DNA from: Gallionella sp. UBA6045
GTDB taxonomy: Bacteria > Pseudomonadota > Gammaproteobacteria > Burkholderiales > Gallionellaceae
Assembly: GCA_002429165.1 (NCBI GenBank)
Contig: DIYV01000169.1
Location: 9,968-15,945, forward strand
Direction: 5' to 3'
DNA: 5,978 nucleotides
The notes under the pieces are model-generated. The model was not told where the DNA came from. It ran no database searches and saw nothing but the letters and a program-made list of their open reading frames with translations. The position numbers and the translations under genes were made by a program. Shown piece after piece: positions 1 to 5,978 of the stretch; within the stretch, counting starts at the first letter, position 1; each line of letters begins with the position of its first letter.

Positions 1-1685
1 TCGCTCCACGCGGCAGCGGCATCCAGAGACGGCAGGGACAGCGCATTCAGCCGTTCCCGCAACACAGCTTCAAGCGCGTCTTCCCAGCCCGCCTCGATGC
101 GTATCGCCTGCCACAGGCGCGGCTTGTTTTCCAACTGATGTTGTTGCAGCCAGGCATTGAGGTTCTTGTCGCTGTCGATCTGGCGCTGCAATTGCTGCAG
201 GGCATTAAGCCTGGCCTCGGTCTGGGCCAGAATGCGTTCCTGCTGTTGCAATGAATCGCGCTGGTTGCGCCGCTGCGTATCGGCCTGCGGCAACTGCTCC
301 TGCAAAAGTGCCAGCTTTTCGATCTGTTCGGCACGTTCCATTTCAAGTTCGGCCACCTGTTGCTGCGCCTGTTGCAGCGCGCCACCATCGGCGCCCGGCA
401 GGTTGTCTTTTTCCATCATCAACCGCAAGCGGCGGGAATCCAGTTGCTGGATGTTGCGTTGCAGATTGGCATGCTGCGTTTCAGCCAATTGCAGTTGCTG
501 TTGCAGCAACAATTGTTCGCGCTGCAGTTCGTTGTGGCGCTCCTGCGCGATGCGCGCGGAATCTTCCGCCTGCGGCAGGTTCCGCCCTTCCAGCTGAGCG
601 AGCTGCTCCGCCTCGCTCACCTTGGCGCCGGCCCCATCCTGCTGGCGCTGCCAGTGTTCCAGCAGCGAATGCACGCCCTGGCGCTGGTGCTTCTGTTGTT
701 CGATCTGCTTCTCTGTATTGGCGAGCTGCTGCGTCATGCGCTGGCGTTGCTCGGTGATGTGCTTGATGTGCTGCTCCAGCCGCGCGATCTCGGCATTCGC
801 CGTGTACAGATCGCCCTGCTTGACGTGCAGTGCGTCGGAAAGCTGGTAATGCCCGCTGCGCGCGGTTTCCAGCTGGCTTTCAATCTCGCGCAAGCGCGCG
901 GTTTCGCTTTCGAGTTCGGTGCGCGTCTTCTCGGTGCCCTGCGCGAATCTGCTGCGCTGCGCTTCAGCCTCCTGTTTCTTGACCAGCCAGAACAAACGCT
1001 GCGTGGTGTCGCGCTGCGTTTCCAGCGCGCGGTACTGCTTCGCCACCTCGGCCTGCGCGCCCAGATGCACCAGCTGTTTTTCCAGCTCCTGCAAAATGTC
1101 GCTGACGCGCAACAGATTGTCGCGCGTGTCGCCGATACGCAATTCCGTTTCGCGGCGGCGGTCGCGGTATTTGGAAACGCCCGCGGCTTCCTCGAGAAAG
1201 ATGCGCAACTCCTCGGGTTTGGCCTCGATGATGCGCGAGATCATGCCCTGCTCGATTATGGCGTAGGCGCGAGCACCCAGCCCGGTGCCGAGGAATATGT
1301 CGGTGATGTCCTTGCGCCGCACGTGCTGGTTGTTGATGTGGTAACTGGAATCGCCGTCGCGTTGCAGCACGCGCTTGATGGAGATTTCCGCATAGCTGGA
1401 CCACTGCCCGTTCGCCTTGCCCAGCGAATTGTCGAAGACCAGTTCGACGCTCGCGCGCGACACCGGCTTGCGCTTGCTGGAACCGTTGAAGATCACGTCC
1501 TGCATGGTCTCGCCGCGCAGCGCGGAAGCCTTGGACTCGCCCAGCACCCAGCGCAGCGCGTCGATCACGTTCGACTTGCCGCAGCCGTTCGGCCCGACCA
1601 CGCCCACGATCTGCCCCGGCAGCGAAATGTGCGTGGGATCGACGAAGGATTTGAAACCGGCCAGTTTTATATGGGAAAGACGCAA
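1..1685 (-). CDS. smc: Chromosome segregation ATPase Smc, N-terminal part (gene continues past left edge)
   Basis: The reading frame stays open from the start codon to base 3, giving 561 residues of a protein family usually near 1,150-1,200. Smc is the ATPase core of the Smc-ScpAB condensin, which loads near the replication origin and aligns the chromosome arms. The start reads [18 protein letters not shown]. The Walker A motif GPNGCGKSN is at residues 31-39, an arginine-finger candidate is R57, and the Q-loop is near [13 protein letters not shown]. From about residue 170 the sequence becomes a long, Gln-, Glu- and Leu-rich coiled coil. From about 520 it resembles the start of the hinge ([12 protein letters not shown]). 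The C-terminal coil, signature motif and Walker B lie outside the window. I chose TTG at 1685 because it coincides with the usual MRL start. GTG at 1697 would add MATK, and an in-frame TAA at 1704-1706 excludes anything longer. Neither start has a clear ribosome binding site. Family identity is secure; the exact start is not. Confidence 0.95.
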   Translation of the reverse strand, partial: MRLSHIKLAGFKSFVDPTHISLPGQIVGVVGPNGCGKSNVIDALRWVLGESKASALRGETMQDVIFNGSSKRKPVSRASVELVFDNSLGKANGQWSSYAEISIKRVLQRDGDSSYHINNQHVRRKDITDIFLGTGLGARAYAIIEQGMISRIIEAKPEELRIFLEEAAGVSKYRDRRRETELRIGDTRDNLLRVSDILQELEKQLVHLGAQAEVAKQYRALETQRDTTQRLFWLVKKQEAEAQRSRFAQGTEKTRTELESETARLREIESQLETARSGHYQLSDALHVKQGDLYTANAEIARLEQHIKHITEQRQRMTQQLANTEKQIEQQKHQRQGVHSLLEHWQRQQDGAGAKVSEAEQLAQLEGRNLPQAEDSARIAQERHNELQREQLLLQQQLQLAETQHANLQRNIQQLDSRRLRLMMEKDNLPGADGGALQQAQQQVAELEMERAEQIEKLALLQEQLPQADTQRRNQRDSLQQQERILAQTEARLNALQQLQRQIDSDKNLNAWLQQHQLENKPRLWQAIRIEAGWEDALEAVLRERLNALSLPSLDAAAAWS

Positions 1686-1702
1686 TTTGGTTGCCACAAC
1701 GT

Positions 1703-1708
1703 TTTATA
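1703..1708 (-). promoter_or_regulatory. Possible -10 box for smc
   Basis: Read on the minus strand this is TATAAA, one mismatch from the sigma-70 -10 consensus. It is the reverse face of the same AT-rich core that gives TATAAT on the plus strand. Transcription would begin near 1696, right at the alternative GTG start and about 11 nt before the TTG start. The smc message would then be leaderless or nearly so, which fits the lack of a Shine-Dalgarno sequence. No good -35 lies at the right spacing, so this is tentative. Confidence 0.25.
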
Positions 1709-1710
1709 AT
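1705..1710 (+). promoter_or_regulatory. Probable -10 box of the queF-kinase promoter
   Basis: The perfect consensus TATAAT sits 37 bp before the queF ATG. It predicts a transcription start near 1717 and a leader of about 30 nt. The hexamers 16-18 bp upstream (around GCAATT, 1682-1687) match TTGACA poorly, so the promoter would be weak or need an activator. The box lies in the only non-coding DNA between the divergent smc and queF genes. No preQ1 riboswitch could be fitted into so short a leader. Confidence 0.4.
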
Positions 1711-1747
1711 GCGCGCTATTCTAACCGAACCGGACTGGCATACCAAT

Positions 1748-2167
1748 ATGACCACGCAACCCTCTAAAACACTGGAAACTTTTCCCAATCCGAGCCCGCA
1801 GCGCGACTACCATATCCACATGGAGATCCCCGAGTTCACCTGCCTTTGTCCCAAGACCGGCCAGCCCGATTTTGCCACGCTGGTGCTGGATTACATCGCG
1901 GATCAAAACTGCATCGAACTGAAAAGCCTCAAACTGTATATCTGGTCGTTCCGCAACGAGGGGCATTTCCACGAGGACGTCACCAACCGCATCCTGGACG
2001 ATCTGGTCGCCGCCATACAGCCGCGCTTCATGCGCCTGACTGCGAAGTTCTACGTGCGCGGCGGCATTTTCACCAACGTGGTCGCCGAACACCGCAAGCC
2101 GGACTGGCAGCCTGTGCCGCTGATCGAGTTGAACCGGTTCGACACGCAGTCGAACACCCGGGGCTGA
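1748..2167 (+). CDS. queF: NADPH-dependent 7-cyano-7-deazaguanine (preQ0) reductase QueF, single-domain type
   Basis: The product has 139 residues, matching the short single-domain (YkvM-like) QueF of the tunnelling fold, not the longer two-domain E. coli type. It reduces the nitrile of preQ0 to the aminomethyl of preQ1 in the cytoplasm, using two NADPH. PreQ1 is the base that Tgt inserts into tRNA on the way to queuosine. Key residues are visible. C34 in [11 protein letters not shown] is the thioimide-forming cysteine and D41 the proton donor, with the same 7-residue spacing as C55/D62 of the Bacillus subtilis enzyme. The QueF NADPH motif is ELKSLKLY (57-64), and H75-E76 correspond to H96-E97 of B. 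subtilis. ATG 1748 gives the usual short N-terminus. An in-frame ATG at 1709 would add 13 residues but overlaps the predicted -10 box. The ribosome binding site is weak. The kinase follows after 24 bp, probably in the same transcript. No other queuosine genes are in the window. Confidence 0.95.
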   Translation: MTTQPSKTLETFPNPSPQRDYHIHMEIPEFTCLCPKTGQPDFATLVLDYIADQNCIELKSLKLYIWSFRNEGHFHEDVTNRILDDLVAAIQPRFMRLTAKFYVRGGIFTNVVAEHRKPDWQPVPLIELNRFDTQSNTRG

Positions 2168-2202
2168 TGTTGCTCTTATGATGTTGCCCTCATGATGTTT
2201 CT
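2165..2202 (+). repeat. 14-bp near-tandem repeat forming a stop-start chain between queF and the kinase
   Basis: Three consecutive units begin at 2165, 2179 and 2193: TGATGTTGCTCTTA, TGATGTTGCCCTCA, then a partial TGATGTTTCT. The first two differ at 2 of 14 positions. The first TGA is the queF stop. In every unit the TGA overlaps an ATG by one base. The ATG at 2167 opens a four-codon frame that stops at 2179-2181. The ATG at 2181 opens another that stops at 2193-2195. The ATG at 2195 is in frame with the kinase. The repeat therefore links queF termination stepwise to kinase initiation. The layout is read directly from the sequence; a role in translational coupling is inference. Confidence 0.7.
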
Positions 2203-3463
2203 GGGCCTGGACTTCGGCACTTCCGGCGCGCGGGCCTGCGTTATCGACAACGCAAAGACCATCGTCTGGAAACATCACGTCACCTATCTTGACCCTGCCA
2301 GGCAAACTCCTTCCGACTGGCGTAACGCACTGCACGCGTTGCTCAGTGCGTTACCGAAAAATATCGCGGCCGGGTTGCATGGCATTGCGCTGGACGGCAC
2401 CTCGGGCACGGTGCTGTTGTGCGATACGGACATGCAGCCATGCTCCGCCGCCCTGCTCTACAACGACGATCGCGCGCACTCACAAGCCGAACAACTCAGG
2501 AAAATCGCACCTGCAGGACATACCGTTTGTACCGCCACATCTGGCCTTGCCAAGTTTCTATGGCTGACGCAACAAGGTAATGTCCATCATGCGGCGTATT
2601 TTTTGCATCAGGCCGATTGGCTCACCGCACTGCTCAGCGGACAGCCGGGCAGCAGCGATTATCACAATGCGCTGAAGACCGGCTACGACGTCGAAAGGTT
2701 GTGCTGGCCGGATTGGGTATTGGCGCTGCCGCATAGCTATCTGTTGCCGCGGGTACTGGCTCCAAGCGAAGTGATCGGGCAGATACAGCCGGACATCGCC
2801 GCGCATTTCGGCATCAATCCGCAATGCTTCATTCACGCCGGAACCACCGACAGCACCGCGGCTTTCATCGCTTCGGGTATCGATGAAACAGGCGTCGGCG
2901 TGACGACCCTCGGCACTACACTGGTACTCAAGCAACTCTCGGCACAGCGCATAGAAGCGCCTGAATACGGCGTATACAGCCATCGCTACGGTGAACTGTG
3001 GCTGGTGGGCGGCGCATCGAATGCCGGTGCCGGCGTGCTGGGCCGCTACTTTGATAATGCGCAACTTGCCGCACTGAGCATGCGTATCGATCCTTTAAAA
3101 TATTCTCCGCTGGATTACTACCCGCTGACCGGAATCGGCGAGCGCTTCCCCGTCAATGATGCGCAGCTCGCGCCGCGGCTGGAACCGCGCCCGGATAGTG
3201 ATGCGGAATTTCTGCATGGATTGTTGCAGGGCCTGGCGCGTATCGAGGCGGCGGGCTATGCCAGGCTTGCCGAACTGGGTGCGCCCGCACTCAAGCGCGT
3301 TGTGACCAACGGCAGCGGCGCGAAGAATGATACATGGAGAATAATGCGGGAAAGGCTGCTCGGTGTGCCGGTCAGCACAGCTTCCAATTGCGAAGCGGCT
3401 TACGGCAGCGCGCTGCTGTGCCTTGATGAATTTTATTTTCCTGGCAAAGCAGCTTCGAACTGA
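2192..3463 (+). CDS. FGGY-family carbohydrate kinase, probable D-ribulose kinase-like
   Basis: This 423-residue protein has the FGGY layout of two actin-like ATPase lobes. The phosphate loop is DFGTSGAR (7-14), with ALDGTSGTVLLCD at 67-79. The likely catalytic base is D220 in AGTTDSTAAF, equivalent to the Asp of xylulokinase. Nucleotide-site elements are TTLGTTLVLK (238-247), GGASNAGAGVLGRYF (273-287) and NGSGAKNDTW (373-382), followed by EAAYGSALL near the end. No conserved element appears missing. At about 420 residues it is shorter than xylulokinases or glycerol kinases (about 480-500). Its N-terminus resembles the cyanobacterial/plant XK-1 group, shown to phosphorylate D-ribulose to ribulose 5-phosphate; assignment to that group is from memory, and substrate is unproven. 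It is probably cytoplasmic, with no signal peptide. ATG codons at 2192 and 2195 are adjacent. The longer is reported, but 2195 is favoured by the stop-start chain from queF. There is no Shine-Dalgarno site. The 3' end overlaps the opposing signalling gene by 31 bp. Confidence 0.88.
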   Translation: MMFLGLDFGTSGARACVIDNAKTIVWKHHVTYLDPARQTPSDWRNALHALLSALPKNIAAGLHGIALDGTSGTVLLCDTDMQPCSAALLYNDDRAHSQAEQLRKIAPAGHTVCTATSGLAKFLWLTQQGNVHHAAYFLHQADWLTALLSGQPGSSDYHNALKTGYDVERLCWPDWVLALPHSYLLPRVLAPSEVIGQIQPDIAAHFGINPQCFIHAGTTDSTAAFIASGIDETGVGVTTLGTTLVLKQLSAQRIEAPEYGVYSHRYGELWLVGGASNAGAGVLGRYFDNAQLAALSMRIDPLKYSPLDYYPLTGIGERFPVNDAQLAPRLEPRPDSDAEFLHGLLQGLARIEAAGYARLAELGAPALKRVVTNGSGAKNDTWRIMRERLLGVPVSTASNCEAAYGSALLCLDEFYFPGKAASN

Positions 3464-5862
3464 GCCAGCGGAACCGGCTTGCTGAACAAATAACCCTGAA
3501 AAGCATGGCAACCGCGCAGATCGAGAAACTCGAATTGCTCCCTGGTCTCTACGCCCTCCGCAATCACATTCAACCCCAGCGCCTCGGTCATCGCGATGAT
3601 GGTCTGCACAATGGCGGCATCGTTGGGATCGGTGGTTATATCGCGCACAAACGATCGATCGATTTTGATCTGGTCCAGAGGCAATCGCTTGAGGTACTGC
3701 AAAGAGGAGTAGCCGGTACCGAAGTCGTCCATCGAAAAACTCACACCGAGCAGTTTTAGTTCGCGCATCTTGGCTATGGTGTCTTCGACGTTTTCCAACA
3801 CGACACTTTCGGTCAACTCCAGCTTGAGGTGCGAGGGTTTCGCGCCGCTCTCCAGCAACACATGCTGCACCTGTGCGACAAAGTCGATCTGGTGTAACTG
3901 TCTGATGCTGACGTTCACCGCCAGCGTCAGGTCGCGTGTCAGCGCGTTATTCTGCCATGCCTTGAGTTGCGCACAGGCCGTTTGCAACACCCACAAACCG
4001 ATCGGCACGATCAGCCCGGATTCTTCAGCCAGCGGGATAAATTGCATCGTTGAAATCAGACCGTTGCGGGGATGATCCCAGCGTAACAACACCTCGGCCC
4101 CCAGCGGACGTTGCAGATTGTCGACCTGGACATGGTAATGCAGGCAGAATTGCTGTTTGTTGAGCGCATGGCGCATATCCGCTTCCAATGCCGCGCGCGC
4201 ATCCAGCGTTGCCTGCATTTGCGGATCGAAGAAGCGAATGGCATTGCGCCCGGCCGACTTGGCCTGATACATCGCGACATCGGCGTGCTGGAGCAGGCTT
4301 TCCGCGCTTTCCTCGTGATTTATAAACAGGCCAATGCCGATACTGACTGTCAAATGACACTCGAAATCGCTTAGCTTATAGGGCTTGTCCAACTCGATAC
4401 GGATTTTTTCCGCAACCAGTTCGGTTTGGCCGGCGGCCTCGTCCGCCTCGCTGCCCAGCCCTTCCAGCAGCACCACAAATTCATCGCCGCCCAGCCGGGC
4501 CACGCTGTCACCCTCGCGCACGCAAGTAAGCAAGCGGCGAGTCGCTTCTATCAGCAACAGGTCACCCGTGGCATGGCCTCGCGTGTCATTGATGGTCTTG
4601 AAGTGATCCAGATCCAGAAACAGCAATGCGCCATAACGGGCGTTTCTGACACTGGCTGCCAACCCCTGCTGCAAACGATCCATCAACAAGCGACGGTTCG
4701 GCAGAGCTGTCAGAGGATCGTAAAAGGCCAGCTGATGGATCTCCTGTTCCGACTTCTTGCGATCGCTGATATCGCGGAAAACCGCGACGTAGTGAGTCAA
4801 TTTATGTTCGTTATCGTAGACGGCCGTGATGGTCATCATCTTCGGATAGATACTGCCATTCCTGCGCTTGTCCCAGATCTCGCCAGACCACTTGCCGGTA
4901 GCGCGCAAAGCAGTCCACATGGCCTGGTAGAAAGCGGCATCGTGCCGGCCGGACTGGAATATGCGCGGGTTATGCCCAACGACCTCGTCCTTGCTGTAGC
5001 CGGTGATTTCATGGAAGGCCTGATTGACGCGCAGGATTTTCGCATCGGGCGTCGTGATCATGATCGCTTCCTGGGTGTCGAAGGTCACTGCAGCGATGCG
5101 CTGCATCTCCTGGTTCTTCTTGCGTTCGGTGATATCGCGGCTTGAGGCATAGAGAAAAAACTGTCCGTCGATTTCGGCGCCGGTCGTGCTTACCTCGACA
5201 TCGATCAAACTGCCGTCCTTGCGCCGGTGTCTGGTCTCGAACAGCGCACCGTCCATGTTGATCATCTTTTTGAAGCGTTCCATCAATTCTTCTCTTGACC
5301 ATTGCGCATCCCAGTGAGCCACGTTAAGGCCGGACATTTCTTCCCTGGTATAACCCAGCATATGGCAAAAGGTATCATTGGTCTCCACAATATTGCCTTG
5401 CGTATCCACTATGTGGATACCCTCCAGCGCAGAGCTCATCAATGCCTGTTGACGGCGCAACAGCACATCGGATTTCTGTTCGGCAATTTTGCGTTCGGTT
5501 ATGTCATGGATGATCGAGAACAGCAGGGTCTTACCTGTGGTTTTGACTGGCGAGGAATGTACTTCAACCGTACGCATCTCGCCGCTGGACAAGCGATGCG
5601 GAAAAATAAAATAGTTGCGGTTCTCGATTTTCGCCCGAATGCGTTCGGCGGCGATTTCATCCGGCGGCAAGGTATTGATCTGCGCTATGTTCATGGCCAG
5701 CAGACGTTCCAGCGGATAACAGTAAAACCGGCTGGCAGTTACGTTGGCATCCACGATCTCGCCAGATTCCGGATTGATCAGCAGCATGATGGAATTGTGC
5801 CGCTCGAACATCTGCCGGAAGCGTAAATCGCTTTGTTCCGTATAGCTCAACCCATCAACCAT
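3433..5862 (-). CDS. Soluble PAS-PAS-PAS-GGDEF-EAL cyclic-di-GMP signalling protein
   Basis: The 809-residue product has three PAS/PAC sensor modules (about 12-122, 137-247 and 254-369), each ending in a D-I-(T/S)-(E/D)-R-K type linker. A GGDEF diguanylate cyclase domain (about 375-545) and an EAL phosphodiesterase domain (about 554-805) follow. The cyclase site is canonical GGDEF at 458-462. An inhibitory I-site, REGD (449-452), lies five residues before it. The EAL domain keeps E590 (as AEVL), N650, E682, D712-D713, K733, E769 and Q789. However, the usual YQPQ reads YHVQ, with H577 replacing the conserved glutamine. No membrane segment or signal peptide is visible, so it should act in the cytoplasm and sense an internal signal or redox state; the PAS ligand cannot be read. 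ATG 5862 was chosen because GGGTGG lies 5 nt upstream. A TTG at 5910 would add 16 unconvincing residues. Both enzymatic activities are plausible; the net direction is unknown. Confidence 0.93.
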   Translation of the reverse strand: MVDGLSYTEQSDLRFRQMFERHNSIMLLINPESGEIVDANVTASRFYCYPLERLLAMNIAQINTLPPDEIAAERIRAKIENRNYFIFPHRLSSGEMRTVEVHSSPVKTTGKTLLFSIIHDITERKIAEQKSDVLLRRQQALMSSALEGIHIVDTQGNIVETNDTFCHMLGYTREEMSGLNVAHWDAQWSREELMERFKKMINMDGALFETRHRRKDGSLIDVEVSTTGAEIDGQFFLYASSRDITERKKNQEMQRIAAVTFDTQEAIMITTPDAKILRVNQAFHEITGYSKDEVVGHNPRIFQSGRHDAAFYQAMWTALRATGKWSGEIWDKRRNGSIYPKMMTITAVYDNEHKLTHYVAVFRDISDRKKSEQEIHQLAFYDPLTALPNRRLLMDRLQQGLAASVRNARYGALLFLDLDHFKTINDTRGHATGDLLLIEATRRLLTCVREGDSVARLGGDEFVVLLEGLGSEADEAAGQTELVAEKIRIELDKPYKLSDFECHLTVSIGIGLFINHEESAESLLQHADVAMYQAKSAGRNAIRFFDPQMQATLDARAALEADMRHALNKQQFCLHYHVQVDNLQRPLGAEVLLRWDHPRNGLISTMQFIPLAEESGLIVPIGLWVLQTACAQLKAWQNNALTRDLTLAVNVSIRQLHQIDFVAQVQHVLLESGAKPSHLKLELTESVVLENVEDTIAKMRELKLLGVSFSMDDFGTGYSSLQYLKRLPLDQIKIDRSFVRDITTDPNDAAIVQTIIAMTEALGLNVIAEGVETREQFEFLDLRGCHAFQGYLFSKPVPLAQFEAALPGK

Positions 5863-5867
5863 ACAAG

Positions 5868-5873
5868 CCACCC
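5868..5873 (-). promoter_or_regulatory. Ribosome binding site deciding the start of the GGDEF-EAL gene
   Basis: On the minus strand GGGTGG precedes ATG 5862 by 5 nt, a reasonable Shine-Dalgarno match and spacing. No comparable purine-rich site precedes the upstream in-frame TTG at 5910. This supports the 809-residue form over the longer reading. Confidence 0.5.
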
Positions 5874-5919
5874 ATGTTTTGCAGATGATTATTCGAATTT
5901 CACAGGCCAATGCAATTCG

Positions 5920-5941
5920 ATATTAAAACTAATTTTAATAT
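5920..5941. repeat. Perfect inverted repeat at the predicted transcription start of the GGDEF-EAL gene
   Basis: The arms ATATTAAAA (5920-5928) and TTTTAATAT (5933-5941) are exact reverse complements, separated by the four bases CTAA. The element lies directly downstream of the predicted -10 box, across the expected +1 position near 5936. It could be the operator of a dimeric regulator or a weak AT-only hairpin at the 5' end of the message. The short, all-AT arms could also arise by chance in AT-rich upstream DNA. No regulator is recognised from the sequence. Confidence 0.5.
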
Positions 5942-5942
5942 A

Positions 5943-5971
5943 ATCATATAGTCCGATCACTAGTGTCCCAA
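5943..5971 (-). promoter_or_regulatory. Probable sigma-70 promoter of the GGDEF-EAL gene
   Basis: On the minus strand the -35 box is TTGGGA (5966-5971; two mismatches to TTGACA) and the -10 box is TATGAT (5943-5948; one mismatch to TATAAT), with an ideal 17-bp spacer. Transcription should start near 5936, leaving an untranslated leader of about 70-75 nt before ATG 5862. The spacer contains the 8-bp palindrome CACTAGTG (5958-5965). The surrounding DNA is clearly more AT-rich than the genes, as expected for a promoter. Confidence 0.5.
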
Positions 5972-5978
5972 CGTTAAT

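Noticed and set aside
420..540. Runs of TTG/CAG/CAA-like triplets that look like a simple repeat.
   Set aside because: They encode a glutamine- and leucine-rich section of the Smc coiled coil, and the triplets are irregular, not a true tandem array.
360..1709. A 449-codon open frame on the plus strand opposite smc, with several shorter ones beside it.
   Set aside because: It runs antisense through the smc coding frame and has the Leu/Ala/Arg-rich composition expected from reading a GC-rich, Gln-rich coiled coil backwards. It has no recognisable domain, while the opposite strand encodes an unmistakable Smc.
964..1788. A 274-codon minus-strand frame that crosses the smc start.
   Set aside because: It is an out-of-frame reading of the smc head. 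The Smc motifs (Walker A, Q-loop, FKSFVDPT) are in a different frame, continuous to the left edge.
3405..3416. The perfect 12-bp palindrome GCAGCGCGCTGC near the kinase 3' end, considered as a terminator.
   Set aside because: It has no loop, encodes conserved kinase residues (GSAL), and the T-rich stretch at 3431-3439 is too far away for an intrinsic terminator.
5863..5910. A 16-residue N-terminal extension of the GGDEF-EAL protein starting at TTG 5910.
   Set aside because: The start is a rare codon without a ribosome binding site. ATG 5862 has GGGTGG at good spacing, and the PAS domain begins shortly after it.
5941..5978. The short sequence with GTCC repeated and CACTAGTG at the right edge, considered as an insertion-sequence end.
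   Set aside because: No partner inverted repeat, target duplication or transposase is in the window, and the stretch is better explained as a promoter.

Overview
The window looks like ordinary chromosome from a Gram-negative bacterium with moderately high GC. It most resembles a betaproteobacterium, possibly of the Gallionella/Sideroxydans/Nitrosomonadales type. That placement rests on my recall of how close the Smc head domain and the PAS-GGDEF-EAL protein look to proteins of that group; no search was run. I see no insertion sequences, tRNA or rRNA genes, CRISPR arrays or phage genes.

Layout. Bases 1-1685 (minus strand) hold the N-terminal 561 codons of the chromosome-organising ATPase Smc, which runs off the left edge inside its hinge. 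About 60 bp of divergent intergenic DNA follows. It carries a perfect TATAAT box pointing towards queF (1748-2167, plus), a single-domain preQ0 reductase of queuosine synthesis. An FGGY-family sugar kinase (2192-3463, plus) follows 24 bp later. Its short length and its LGLDFGTSGAR start resemble the D-ribulose kinases of cyanobacteria and plants. Its last 31 bp overlap tail-to-tail with a large minus-strand gene (3433-5862) for a soluble PAS-PAS-PAS-GGDEF-EAL cyclic-di-GMP signalling protein. The right edge (5863-5978) is the AT-rich promoter region of that gene.

How the genes relate. queF and the kinase probably form a two-gene operon. The junction is a 14-bp near-tandem repeat in which each unit begins TGATG. 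It makes an unbroken chain of overlapping stop and start codons leading from the queF stop into the kinase at ATG 2195. There is no obvious metabolic link between queuosine synthesis and sugar phosphorylation. Smc and the cyclic-di-GMP protein look like independent neighbours.

Most worth a second look: the stop-start chain at 2165-2202; the putative D-ribulose kinase; a Gln-to-His change at a normally conserved EAL-domain position in an otherwise complete active site; and a perfect 9-bp-arm inverted repeat lying across the predicted transcription start of the cyclic-di-GMP gene. I found no clear case of a wholly new system.
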